A DNA stretch of 64,000 nt from Hordeum vulgare subsp. vulgare (taxonomy: Eukaryota; Streptophyta; Magnoliopsida; Poales; Poaceae): the NCBI RefSeq assembly GCF_904849725.1, contig NC_058519.1:532588316-532652315 (forward strand), given 5' to 3'. Under the pieces are notes generated by a model that was given only the letters and a program-made list of their open reading frames with translations, ran no database searches and was not told where the DNA came from. The position numbers were made by a program, and so were the translations under genes. This document shows positions 33,148 to 44,260 of the stretch, one piece after another (position 1 is the stretch's first letter; each line of letters starts with the position of its first letter).

Positions 33148-33990
33148 ATTGAAAGTGTGTTATATCAACTAGGGGGGGGTGAATAGGCGATTTTTAGAAT
33201 GTCCTCACTGAGGAAATTCCTTTTGAGGAATTTCCTCACTCATGAATTACGTACAACAGAAATAGCGCAGGATCAGAAATGCAAAGACGACTTCAGCAGA
33301 TTACTTGGTGAAGATTATGAGAGTCGGTTTGCATAGTATGCAGGTAAATAGAACGTGGGTGAAGATTAACTCGAATGAAGAATTTGAGGTTCAGGAAATT
33401 CGAAGAAAGTATTCAGACAAATTCTTCAAACAACACAGATGAAACTCTTCAACATACAATTATGAGGAAATGAAACAGTTGAAGAAATACAACCCGTATC
33501 ACAATGAAGACAATTGTTGATGACCCAGTTCCAACTGTTGTGACAGTCGTACGTCTGGTTTGGAGCGGCTTGTTATTGAAACCAAAGGACACATAGTCCC
33601 GGGACACACAGTCCCTACCGTATTCTCCTTGAGCTAAGGACACACAGTCCTCGCCCAACACTCGTGGTAAGTCTTCAGGGCATACTTCCAACACCTCACA
33701 AACTCGGTCACCCGGCGATCGACAATTGATTGCTGGATGCTCTACCGTATTCTCCTTGAGCTAAGGGCACACAGTCCTCGCCCAACACTTGTGGTAAAAG
33801 GCTTCAGTTCCACACATGAACAAATTCTTCAGTGATGCTCAATCACTTGGTTTTTGGTTTGGGGTTCGGTGTTTGGGGTATATCCTCACTTGATGATTTT
33901 CTCTCGAAGACTATGAGGAATTTGGGTTTCTCTAAATGACACGTGTCAGTTTCTCTCGGAGCAGCCAACCAGCTAGTGGTTGTGAGGCGA

Positions 33991-34000
33991 CTATTTATAG
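33991..34000 (-). promoter_or_regulatory. TATA box of S2 LTR, at the A2 insertion edge
   Basis: Minus-strand CTATAAATAG. A2 starts at 34006, so everything upstream of this TATA box now lies 10 kb away. Confidence 0.6.
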
Positions 34001-34005
34001 CCTGG
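34001..34005. repeat. A2 target-site duplication, left copy (CCTGG)
   Basis: CCTGG here versus CCTCG at 44261-44265; one mismatch. S2 LTR sequence continues on both sides, which supports the boundaries. Confidence 0.7.
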
Positions 34006-35531
34006 TGATGACACACAAGTATAGCGGATCAATCGTAGTCCTTTCGATAAGTAAGAGTGTCGAACCCAACGAGGAGCAGAAGGATCTGACAAGTGGTTTT
34101 CAGCAAGGAAATATCTGCAAGCACTAAAATTATCGGTAACAAGTGATTGTGTGGTGAGATGATTCGTAGCACGCAACAAGTAACAAAAGTAGCACCGGTG
34201 CAGAAAAGTGGCCCAATCCCTTTTGTAGCAAGGGACAAGCCTGGACAAAGTCTTATAGGAGGAAAAACGCTCCCGAGGACACACAATAATTTCTGTCATG
34301 CTAGTTTTCATCATGTTCATATGATTCACGTTCGTTACTTTGATAGTTTGATATGTGGGTGGACCGGCGCTTGGGTACTGCCCTTACTTGGACAAGCATC
34401 CCACTTATGATTAACCCCTCTCGCAAGCATCCGCAATTACGAAAGAAGAATTAAGACGAAGTCTAACCATAGCATTAAACTAGTGGATCCAAATCAGCCC
34501 CTTACGAAGCAACGCATAAACTAGGGTTTAAGCTTCTGTCACTCTAGGAACCCATCATCTACTTACCACTTCCCAATGCCTTCCTCTAGGCCCAAATAAT
34601 GGTGAAGTGTTATGTAGTCGACATTCACATAACACCACTAGAGGAAAAACAACATACAACATATCAAAATACCAAACGAATACCAAATTCACATGACTAC
34701 TATTAGCATGACTTATCCCATGTCCTCAGGAACAAAAGTAACTACTCACAAAGCATAATCATATTCACGATCAGAGAGGTAATGAGTAGCATCAAGGATC
34801 TGAACATAAACTCTTCCACCAAGTAATCCAACTAGCATCAACTACAAAGAGTAATCAACACTACTAGCAACCTTACAAGTAACAATCGGAGTCGCGAGAC
34901 GGAGATTGGTTACAAGTGATGAACTAGGGTTTGGATATGAGGTGGTGCTGATGAAGATGTTGATGGTGACGAGTCCCCTCCGATGAGAGGAGTGTTGGTG
35001 ATGACGATGGCGACGATTTCCCCCTCCGGGAGGGAAGTTTCCCTGGCAGGATCGTCTTGCCGGAGCTCTAGATTGGTTCTGCTCAAGTTCTGCCTCGTGG
35101 CGGCGGCGAAACCACGAAAAAGCTCCTCCTTGATTTTTTTCCTGGACGAAACCCTTCATATAGCAAAAGAGGGGGGCAAGTGGGGCAACAGGTTGCCCAC
35201 AAGCCCTCATGGCGCAGCCTGGGGGGGTGGCCGCGCCGTGCAGGCTTGTGGCCAACCCCTGGCGCCCGTGTGGCACTTCTTCGGCCCAGTATTTTTTATA
35301 AATCCGGAAAAGTATCCTTTTTGATTTTTACGGCGTTTGGAGTTGCACAGAATAGGTATCTCAACTTTGCTCCACTTTCAGTCCAGAATTCCAGTTGTCG
35401 TCATTCTCCCTCTTCATGTAAACCTTGCAAAATAAGAGAGAAAAGGCAGAAGAATTGTACCATGAAGTGAAATAACAGCCAAAGAAGCGATAAATATCAA
35501 CATCAAAACATGATGCAAAATGGACGTATCA
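34006..35531 (-). repeat. A2 3' LTR
   Basis: 1,526 bp; minus-strand TGATACGTCCATTTTGC to TGTGTGTCATCA. It matches 42731-44260. Hairpin at 35191-35257 and a TATA-like GCTATATGAAGG near 35153-35164. Confidence 0.9.
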
Positions 35532-35546
35532 ACTCCCCCAAGCTTA
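35532..35546 (-). other. A2 polypurine tract
   Basis: The minus strand reads CTAAGCTTGGGGGAGT right before the LTR start. It shares the AAGCTTGGGGGAGT core with N1. Confidence 0.8.
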
Positions 35547-37016
35547 GACCTCGCTTGTACTCAAGCGAAAGCCTAGCTCAATAAATATGTCCACATGTTT
35601 AGGGAGAGAGGTGTCGACAAAACAAGATACGAACATGCATGCATCATGATCAAGATCAGAACAGCAATACAGACATATAATCTCTAATGCTAAAGTGATA
35701 ATTCCTTCACAAAGTAAAGCATGGATCAAGAAGCTTACCGAGAAGTAACAACCGATAGCCTTTAGTCACTGAAGCAATTGCAATTTATCACAACATCAGA
35801 AATAGTCAAATAAGATCTTGTAAAGCAAATCCACATACTCAATCATTCTTTCGTTCTGTACGATTGCTACAACTCACATGGTACTCATGAGATCAAAGTT
35901 TCAGCTGAACACAGAGAAAGATAGGGGCTTACAGTTTTGCCTCCCAACGGCTTACCTCAAGGGTAATGTCAACAATAATAATTTATGAATGCCTACCTCC
36001 AAGTTGACATATGAATATAGATCTTTCCCAAGCATATGACGTTAGCCAAGATAAAGGCAAAATAAGGAATTGGTGAAGATCACCATGACTGTTTCAAGGG
36101 CAAAAAGTAAAGTTACAAGATAGGTCCTTCGCAGAGGGAAGGAGAGGTTGTCATGCGCTTTTGAGGTTTGGATGCGTGTCCTCTTAGTGCGGAGGAACGT
36201 CACTTTATATTGCCTCCTGTGATAAATAACTTTATTATGTAGTCTGTCACTTTTATGTCTTCCTCATCACAGGGTCGTACAAATCTTATTTTCCACACAC
36301 TAATAGATCATACATATTAGAGAGCAATTTTTATTGCTTGCACCGATGACAACCTACTTGAGGGATCTTATTCAATCCATAGGTAGGCATGGTGGACTCA
36401 CATGGCAAAACTGGGTTGATGGTTTATGGATGCACAAGTAGTATCTCTACTTGGTGCGGGAGGTTTTGGCTAATATGAGGTGGAAGCAATCGTCACATGC
36501 TAAGGGATCTCTAATCATATAACATTGTTCGGAAGCAAACAATATTCATTATGTTGTCTTCCTTGTCCAACGTCTACTTCTAGGCATGCAATAGTTTGGT
36601 GAGTGTTCACAATCATAGATGGTGTGAGAGATGATATATTTATATGTGAACCTCTCCTTCTTTATGACTTCCTATTAATTGCAACAATGACCAAGGTCTA
36701 CATTTGCCTACCCTCAACAAGTTTCAATCCTCATTCTTTTTATATGTGAAGCCATCACTTCCCATAGGATCATTACATGATCTTTCATGCTTTTGTTCTA
36801 TTCTCACTCTTTTGATCATGGCAAGAGGCAAAGCCCTTCAACTAAGACACTCTTTATTATATGGCTCACGAGCAAGAATACATCAGGGGTGACACAAAGC
36901 AAAACTGAAGACTAAAACACTAAGACTTTTAATCTACTAGAGAAAGAGAAAACTAAAAAAGGAAAACTAGAACAAAGGTAAAGGCAAAGGATGTGATGGT
37001 GATACGATACGGGGGC
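35547..37016 (-). other. A2 non-coding 3' region
   Basis: About 1.5 kb with no credible ORF. It contains TTGCCTCCCAAC (35937-35948), the complement of the GTTGGGAGGCAA motif seen after the W2 ORF, and the two blocks shared with N1 (36125-36141, 36379-36450). Confidence 0.55.
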
Positions 37017-37018
37017 AA

Positions 37019-37031
37019 CTCCCCCAAGCTT
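37019..37031 (-). other. Internal PPT copy in A2
   Basis: ACTCCCCCAAGCT on the plus strand, the same word as at the 3' LTR edge, 34 bp downstream of the accessory ORF stop at 37065. N1 shows the same layout. Confidence 0.6.
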
Positions 37032-37064
37032 GGCACAAGCCAAGGGGATTGCCCATACCAATGC

Positions 37065-37583
37065 TCAGTTGTCTTCCTTTGGTGGTGATGGTGGAGTTGT
37101 TGCAACATGAGTTTGATCCTCCGTCTTCCAAGGCATAGGTGCCCCATCATGGAAAGATGAACGAGTCTCCGGAATCCTCAAATCTGCAACCAACCGTATT
37201 GATTTAAATCTATACTCATGCTCACAGTTTTGGTTCTGCATGTCATAGATTTGGGCCTGGAGTTGATCAATCCTGTCATAAAGCCTGGAGAGATGCTTCC
37301 CAATGTCATTGGCATCAATCATGTGCTTGTTGGTGAATTCCGTGATCATCATGTGGTTGGCGTTGAGTCCACGCTCCACCATCCCTTGGCACTTCAAGAC
37401 TTGTTGCTCCATTGCTTCGAGCCTCGTCTCCATGCTTCCGGTCTTCTTAGGCCCCTCAACATCACGGATGTGCAACATCCCCTCACGCATCTCGATTGAT
37501 TGAGGATGTTGCAGCACACCCGTGAGGAAGCGATTGATGACCTTCTCCAAGATCTTGTCCTTCGGAGCTTTTGGAGAAGTCAT
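37065..37583 (-). CDS. A2 accessory ORF, coiled-coil protein of unknown function
   Basis: An intact ORF of 172 codons, start ATG at 37583, stop TGA at 37065. It is neither gag, pol nor a known env. The centre looks helical with heptad-like spacing (METRLEAMEQQVLKCQGMVE and IGKHLSRLYDRIDQLQAQIY). The C-terminus is short, Pro/Ser rich and ends PPSPPKEDN. I see no signal peptide or membrane segment. A good splice acceptor (CCTGTTTCTGTTGCAG, 37612-37597) lies 13 bases before the ATG, and an LTR-like promoter block begins at about 37660. It is intact while the neighbouring pol is broken. Extra ORFs between pol and the 3' LTR are known in some plant gypsy lineages; I do not recognise this one. Confidence 0.6.
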   Translation of the reverse strand: MTSPKAPKDKILEKVINRFLTGVLQHPQSIEMREGMLHIRDVEGPKKTGSMETRLEAMEQQVLKCQGMVERGLNANHMMITEFTNKHMIDANDIGKHLSRLYDRIDQLQAQIYDMQNQNCEHEYRFKSIRLVADLRIPETRSSFHDGAPMPWKTEDQTHVATTPPSPPKEDN

Positions 37584-37596
37584 AGCGATCTAGATC

Positions 37597-37612
37597 TGCA
37601 ACAGAAACAGGC
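37597..37612 (-). promoter_or_regulatory. Candidate 3' splice site before the A2 accessory ORF
   Basis: Minus-strand CCTGTTTCTGTTGCAG has a pyrimidine-rich run ending in CAG, 13 bases upstream of the ATG. It would fit a spliced subgenomic mRNA or a short 5' leader intron. Confidence 0.4.
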
Positions 37613-37659
37613 TCGAAACGAAAAACATAGGAAATCTACGTGATGCAGGGGTCAGACCA

Positions 37660-37890
37660 AAAGGAAGTATATATAATGATTTTTCCAGACCAGAAGGAGT
37701 ACCCTGCATGAAAACGGAGTCCAGGAGGCGCACGAGGTGGCCACAAGCCCTCACGGCGCGGCCAGGGGGTGGGCCCGCGCCGTGCAAGCTTGTAGCCTCC
37801 TCGCGCACTTTTCGGACTACTTCCAATTTTTGTATTTTTTCAAATATTCCAAACTGGATAAAATTTCCTACTGGAAAAGTTTTGGACTCT
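37660..37890 (-). promoter_or_regulatory. LTR-like promoter block inside A2
   Basis: In transcription order: GGAATATTTGAAAAAATAC (near 37840), GC-rich hairpin (37734-37800; inner stem CACGGCGCGG/CCGCGCCGTG), then TATATATA (37675-37668), about 85 bp before the accessory ATG. The same order of elements occurs in the LTRs of N1, A2 and W2. It overlaps the tail of the integrase ORF. Confidence 0.5.
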
Positions 37891-39100
37891 GTTTTCTTAC
37901 CGAATCACATACCTCTTCGTTTTCGGAGTATGAAACAGGCTGATAAATATCCCTTAGGTATTCTTCCGGAGTTATGGTATTGATGATATTGCTTTCAACA
38001 TTTATGGGAGTACCTGAGATATAATGCATGATTCTCTGCCCATTTACCACTCTCGGACAATTACCTTCCGTGTTGTTGATCTTGATAGCATCGGAAAGAC
38101 ATACTTCCTCAACAACATAGGGACCTTCCCATTTAGAGAGAAGCTTGCCTGCAAAGAATCTTAAACGAGAGTTATATAGCAAGACATAATCACCTTCATT
38201 GAACTCACGCTTTTGTATCCTCTTATCATGCCACCAATTAACCTTCTCTTATGCCTGAGTTCTCCACTCATCAAGCGAGCTAATATCAAATAACCTCTTC
38301 TCACCGGCAAGTTTGATATCAAAGTTGAGCTCTTTGATTGCCCAATAAGCTTTATGCTCTAGCTCAAGAGGTAAATGACATGCTTTATCGTACACAATTT
38401 TATACGGAGACATGCCCATGGGATTCTTATAGGCAGTTCTAGAAGCCCACAGTGCATCATCGAGCTTCTTAGACCAATTCTTTCTAGACCTGTTGAAAGT
38501 ATTTTGCAGAATCAGTTTAATCTCTCTATTACTTAGCTCTACTTGACCACTGGACTGAGGGTGGTAGGGAGACGCAATTCTATGGTTGACATCGTACTTA
38601 GCGAGCGTTTTACGGAAAGCACCATGAATGAAGTGTGAACCACCGTCGGTCATTAGATATCTAGGGACTCCAAATCTAGGGAAGATAACTTCTTTCAACA
38701 TCTTGATAGAGGTGTTGTGATCAGCACTACTAGTGGGGATAGCTTCTACCCACTTAGTGACGTAATCAATAGCAACTAGGATATGAGTATACCCGTTGGA
38801 TTTTTGGAAAAGGTCCCATATAATCAAAGCCCCAGACGTCAAATGGTTCAATGACAAGTGAATAGTTCATAGGCATTTCCTGACGTTTGCTAATATTACC
38901 TATTCTTTGACATTCGTCACAAGACAAGAAAAACTTACGGGCATCCTTAAAGAGAGTGGGCCAATAGAAACTTGATTGCAATACCTTGTGTGCAGTTCTA
39001 TATCCCACATGGTGTCCTCTGTAGGCCTCAGAGTGACACTTCTGTAGGATCTATCCCTGTTCATGTTCAGGTACACAACGTCTAATAACACCATCTACTC
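37868..39100 (-). pseudogene. A2 integrase
   Basis: N-terminal zinc finger with HHVGYRTAHKVLQSSFYWPT and SCDECQRIGN (about 39000-38890). The catalytic core has GFDYMGPF (first Asp, about 38830), [14 protein letters not shown] (second Asp, about 38650) and [13 protein letters not shown] (Glu, about 38540). The C-terminal part is FAGKLLSKWEGPYVVEEV (38160-38090). A frameshift near 38830 and a stop at 38249 divide it into three ORFs. All DDE residues are present in the sequence. It would insert the cDNA into host DNA. Confidence 0.85.
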
Positions 39101-39867
39101 CTTCCTTATAAAGGTGAGGATCATCCAAAAGGAGTGTCTCAAGTCAAAGAAGAATTTCTTCTTCTGCTGGTACGTGAAACTAGGTGGTATGTATTTGGCA
39201 ACGATATAGTTTTCATAATCAGCATACCACGATGCACTACATGAAGCATTGATGACGTTCAATTGCTCATCGGGAAAGCTATCATCAATAGGTTGTGGGT
39301 CATCAAAAACGTTCTCCAACCTAGACAAGTTATCTTCTACTGGGTTATCAGCACCCTTTCTGTCGACAACGTGCAAATCAAATTCTTGTAGCAAGAGAAC
39401 CCATCTGATAAGTCTAGGTTTAGCGTCCTTCTTCTCCATGAGGTACTTAATAGCAGCATGATCAGTGTGAATAGTGACTTGGAATCAGCTATGTAAGACT
39501 TGAACTTTTCACATGCAAACACGACTGCTAAAAATTCCTTCTCCGTAGTGGCATAGTTTCTGTGGGCACTGTCTAGAGTTTTACTAGCGTAGTGAATAAC
39601 ATTCAGCTTCTTATCGATTCTTTGCCCTAGTACAACACCAACAACATAATCACTAGCATCACACATGATCTCAAAAGGTAAGTTCCAATCAGGTGGTTAA
39701 ACAATAGGTGCAGTTATCAAAGCCCTCTTAAGTATTTCGAAGGCTACCTCACAATCATCGTCAAAGACAAAAGGAATATCCTTTTGCAAGAGATTGGTAA
39801 GAGTCTAAGAAATCTTAGAGAAGTCTTTAATGAACCTTCTATAGAAACCAGCATGGCCAAGGAAACT
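39095..39867 (-). pseudogene. A2 RT connection and RNase H
   Basis: About 39860-39670 is the RT-RNase H connection, readable only through frame changes. 39666-39480 has MCDASDYVVGVVLGQ (RNase H first Asp) and TEKEFLAVVFACEKFKSYI (Glu). After a frameshift near 39480 the end follows with [20 protein letters not shown] and [13 protein letters not shown] (39439-39320). Confidence 0.8.
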
Positions 39868-42624
39868 TCATATACCTTTGATATCTGTTGGATATGACAT
39901 TTTCTCGATTGCATCAACCTTAGCCTTATGGACTTCAATACCTCTTTCAGAAATTTTATGTCCTAAGATGATGCCTTCATTAACCATAAAGTGGCACTTC
40001 TCCCAATTCAAGACAAGATTGGTGTCTTTACATCTCTGCAAGACTTGATCAAGGTTGCCGAGGCAAACGTCAAAAGAAGACCCGTAAACGGAGAAGTCAT
40101 CCATGAAAACCTCAAAAATCTTTTCACAAAAGTCAGAGAATACAGCCATCATACATCTTTGAAAAGTGGCAGGTGCATTACATAAGCCAAAAGGCATACG
40201 TTTGTAAGCAAAGGTACCGAAAGGGCAGGTGAAAGTGGTTTTCTCCTGATCACATTGTGCAACTGGTATTTGGGAGAAACCAAAATAACCGTCTAGAAAG
40301 CAGAAGTGTGTGTGTTTGGACAGCCTTTCTAGCATTTGGTCGATAAAAGGCAAAGGGGAATGATCTTTCCTAGTGGCTTTATTCAATTTCCTAAAATCGA
40401 TCACCATCCTATAGCCAGTAATAATCCTCTGTGGGATCAATTCATCCTTATCATTAGGGACAACGGTAATACCTCCCTTCTTAGGGACGCAATGCACCGG
40501 ACTCACCCAATCGCTGTGAGCAACAGGATAAATGATACCTGCTTCCAGGAGCTTTAGTATTTCTTTTCTCACTACTTCTTTCATCTTAGGATTTAATCTC
40601 CTTTGATGATCAGCAACTGGTTTGAAGTCAGAATCAGTTTTAATCTTGTGCTGGCATAGAGTGGGACTAATGCCCTTAAGATCATCAAGAGTATATCCAA
40701 TAGCAGCATGGTGCTTCCTCAGAGTTTTTAGTAACTTCTTTTCTTCATTTTCTGAGAGGCTAGCACTAATAATGACAGGATATATCTCCTTTTCATCAAG
40801 ATAGGCATACTTAAGAGTATCAGGCAACTGTTTAAGCTCGAACACAGGATCACCCTTTGGAGGGGGTGGATCCCCAAGCAGTTCAACATGCAGATTATTC
40901 TTAAGGATAGGATATTGTTCTAAGACAACTCTATCTATCTCATCCCTTTCATTCATATGCATATCATTTTCAAGCTCAAGCAAGTATTGCTCTAAGGGAT
41001 CAGTAGGAGGCACGAAAATAGAGGCTAAGGAAATAGTTTCATCCCTACTAGGCAACTCCTTTTCATGAGGTTGTCTACCAAAACTAGAGAAATTGAACTC
41101 ATGTGACACACCTTCAAAGCCAACAGTGACAGTTTGCTTCTCACAATCAATATGAGCATTGACAGTATTGAGGAAGGGTCTGCCAAATATGATGGGACAA
41201 AAGCTATCTTGTGCGGTAGCAAGAACGAGGAAATCAGCAGGATACTTCGTTTTACCACACAAGACTTCAACATCCCTAATAATTCCCACAAGGCATATAG
41301 TATCTCTATTGGCAAGCTGAATAGTGACATCTATGGGTTCTATCTCAACAGGTGCAATCTCATCTTTGATTTCATCGTATAAGGATTGAGGTATTGCACT
41401 AACACTAGCACCCACATCACATAAGCCATGATAACAATGATCTCCTATCTTAACATAGACCACATGCATGCCAACAAGAGGCCTATGTTTGTCTCTAGCG
41501 TGAGGTTTAGCAATTCTAGCAGCATCTTCACAAAAGTGAATATTATGTCCCTCAACATCATCGGACAGAAGATCTTTGATAATAGCAATTCTAGGTTCAA
41601 TTCTAATTTTCTCAGGGGGTGTAGGTGTTCTAATATAGCCTCTACGTATCACAGTTGAAGCTTTAGAATGATCCTTTATCCTAACAGGGAAAGGTGGTTT
41701 CACAATGTAAGCACTGGGAACAACAGGATCATTATAGGCAATGACTTTCTCTTCAACTGGAGTGGGTTTAACTACATTGACTTCTAAAGGAGGATGATAT
41801 TTAAACCACTTCTCTTTGGGGAGATCAATATGAGAAGCAAAGGATTCACACAATGAAGCTACTATCTCAGAGTCAAGTCCATACTTAGCGCTAAAGTCAC
41901 AAAAAGTATTTGTCTCAACAAAGGATTTAACGCAATCAAACGTGAAATTCATACCTGACTCCTTACCTTCTTCAAGCTCCCAATCTTCAGAGTTGCGTTT
42001 AATTCTCTCCAATAAATTCCATTTGAAGTCAATATCTCTCTTCATAAAAGAACTGCTACAAGAAGTGTCAAGCATGGTGCGATCATCATGAGAAAGCCGA
42101 GCATAGAAGTTCTGAATGATAATTTCTCTCGAGAGCTCATGATTGGGGCAAGAATATAGCATTGATTCAAGCCTCCCCCAAGCTTGAGCGATGCTTTCTT
42201 TGTCACGAGGCCAAAAATTGTAAATATAATTCCGATCACGATGTACTAAATGCATAGGATAAAACTTTTGATGAAATTCCAATTTCAACCGATTGTAGTC
42301 CCATGATCCAGTATGATCACATAGCCTATACCATGTCAACGCCTTATCCTTCAAATATAAAGGAAAGACCTTCTTCTTGACCTCATCCTCAGGCAAACCT
42401 GCAAGCTTAAATAGACAACAAACTTCATCTACATAGATCAGATCCAAATCTGTATGTGATGTTCCATCTCCTGTAAAAGGATTAGCCAGCACTTTCTCAA
42501 GCATACCCGAAGGAAATTCAAAGCAAATATTTTCAGTAGGTGCAGCAGGTTGAGGAGCAACTCTTCATGCTTCCGTTCGAGGTGAAGATACCCCGAACAA
42601 GCCCCTCAAAGGATTAGTTTCCAT
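39868..42624 (-). CDS. A2 gag-protease-RT polyprotein
   Basis: Probable start ATG at 42624 with a TGA about 19 codons later; after it the frame is open for 878 codons (42504-39868). Gag core: KDKALTWYRLCDHTGSW and AQAWGRLESML. There is no zinc knuckle. Protease: GLCDVGASVSAIPQSLYDEI, with DVGA instead of D(S/T)GA (about residue 400), and IIFGRPFLNTVNAHIDCEKQ. RT: SPVHCVPKKGGITVVPND, GYRMVIDFRKLNKATRKDH, FAYKRMPFGLCNAPATFQRC and FMDDFSVYG (about 40110-40085). The frame fails at 39868 within the RT thumb. The long open frame suggests recent insertion; the early TGA and the downstream frameshifts disable it. Confidence 0.85.
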
Positions 42625-42701
42625 AGTGACAAGTCACAATAAATTTCAGCACACTATATGAATGTTTCCTTACCAAGTTCCACTTACCAAAGGCGCTTCA
42701 C

Positions 42702-42719
42702 TCCCCGGCAATGCTGCCA
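42702..42719 (-). other. A2 primer binding site (decayed tRNA-Asp type)
   Basis: The minus strand reads TGGCAGCATTGCCGGGGA, three changes from the tRNA-Asp complement; the 3' half is perfect. Confidence 0.75.
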
Positions 42720-42730
42720 GAAAAGAGTCT

Positions 42731-44260
42731 TGATGACCCACAAGTATAGGGGATCAATCGTATTCCTTTCGATAAGTAAGAGTATCGAACCCAACGAGGA
42801 GCAGAAGGATCTCACAAGTGGTTTTCAACAAGGAAATATCTGCAAGCACTGAAATTGTCGGTAACAAGTGATTGTGTGGTGAGATGATTCGTGGCAAGCA
42901 ACAAGTAACAAAAGTAGCAACGGTGCAGCAAAGTGGCCCAATCCCTTTTGTAGCAAGGGACAAGCCTGGACAAAGTCTTATAGGAGGAAAAACGCTCCCG
43001 AGGACACACGGGAATTTTTGTCATGCTAGTTTTCATCATGTTCATATGATTCGCGTTCGTTACTTTGATAGTTTGATATGTGGGTGGACCGGTGCTTGGG
43101 TACTGCCCTTACTTGGACAAGCATCCCACTTATGATTAACCCCTCTCGCAAGCATTCGCAACTACGAAAGAAGAATTAAGACAAAGTCTAACCATAACAT
43201 TAAACTAGTGGATCCAAATCAGCCCCTTACGAAGCAACGCATAAACTAGGGTTTAAGCTTCTGTCACTCTAGCAACCCATCATCTACTTACTACTTCCCA
43301 ATGCCTTCCTCTAGGCCCAAATAATGGTGAAATGTTATGTAGTCGACATTCACATAACACCACTAGAGGAAAAACAACATACCACATATCAAAATACCGA
43401 ACGAATACCAAATTCACATGACTACTATTAGCATGACTTATCGCATGTCCTCAGGAAAAAAAAGTAACTACTCACAAAGAATAATCATATTCATGATCAG
43501 AGAGGTAATGAGTAGCACCAAGGATCTCAACATAAACTCTTCCACCAAGTAATCCAACTAGCATCAACTACAAAGAGTAATCAACACTACTAGCAACCTT
43601 ACAAGTACCAATCGGAGTCGCGAGACGGAGATTGGTTACAAGTGATGAACTAGGGTTTGGAGATGAGATGGTGCTGATGAAGATGTTGATGGTGACGAGT
43701 CCCCTCCCATGAGAGGATTGTTGGTGATGACGATGACGATGATTTCCCCCTCCGGGAGGGAAGTTTCCCCGGTAAGATCATCCTGCTGGAGCTCTAAATT
43801 GGTTCTGCTCAAGTTGCGCCTCGTGGCGGCGGCGAAACCACGAAAAAGCTCCTCCTTGATTTTTTCCTGGACGAAACCCTTCATATAGCAAAAGAGGGGG
43901 GGGGGGCAAGTGGGCCAGTAGGTTGGCCACAAGCCCTCATGGCGCGGCCTGGGGGGTGGCCGCGCCGTGCAGGCTTGTGGCCAACCCCTGGCGCCGCTCT
44001 GGCACTTCTTTGGCCCAGTATTTTTTGTAAATCCGAAAAAAATATCCTCGTTGATTTTTACGACGTTTGGAGTTGCGCTGAATAGGTATCTCAACTTAAT
44101 CCACTTTCAGGCCAGAATTCCAATTGCCGGCATTCTCCCTCTTCATGTAAACCTTGCAAAATAAGAGAGAAAAGGCATAAGAATTGTACCGTGAAGTGAA
44201 ATAACAGCCAAAGAAGCGATAAGTATCAACATGAAAACATGATGCAAAATGGACGTATCA
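42731..44260 (-). repeat. A2 5' LTR
   Basis: 1,530 bp, pairing with 34006-35531. Hairpin at 43921-43986 with a perfect 15-bp outer arm (GGTTGGCCACAAGCC). Confidence 0.9.

Larger units (their letters stand above)
33158..34005 (-). repeat. S2 5' LTR, inner part (Maximus-like Sirevirus)
   Basis: It begins TGTTATATCAACTAGGGGGG on the plus strand and joins 44261-44829 across A2; total about 1,412 bp. The other end is CTTACA. The text (GGTGAATAGGCGATTTT, repeated CTTCA/GAGGAA motifs) is what I recall for Triticeae Maximus-type LTRs; the name is tentative. A TATA box CTATAAATAG lies at 33991-34000. A 50-base segment around CCGTATTCTCCTTGAGCTAA (about 33617) recurs about 125 bp further on (about 33742). 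Confidence 0.8.
34006..44260 (-). mobile_element. A2: full-length Athila-type Ty3/gypsy element
   Basis: 10,255 bp with two LTRs of about 1.53 kb, primer site, gag, protease, RT, RNase H, integrase, an LTR-like block, an accessory ORF, an internal PPT, a non-coding 3' region and the PPT. The RT motif set (SPVHCVPKKGGITVVPND, GYRMVIDFRKLNKATRKDH, FMDDFSVYG) is that of the Athila lineage. Frameshifts in the RNase H and integrase regions make the copy defective, but it is the least damaged element here. Confidence 0.9.
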
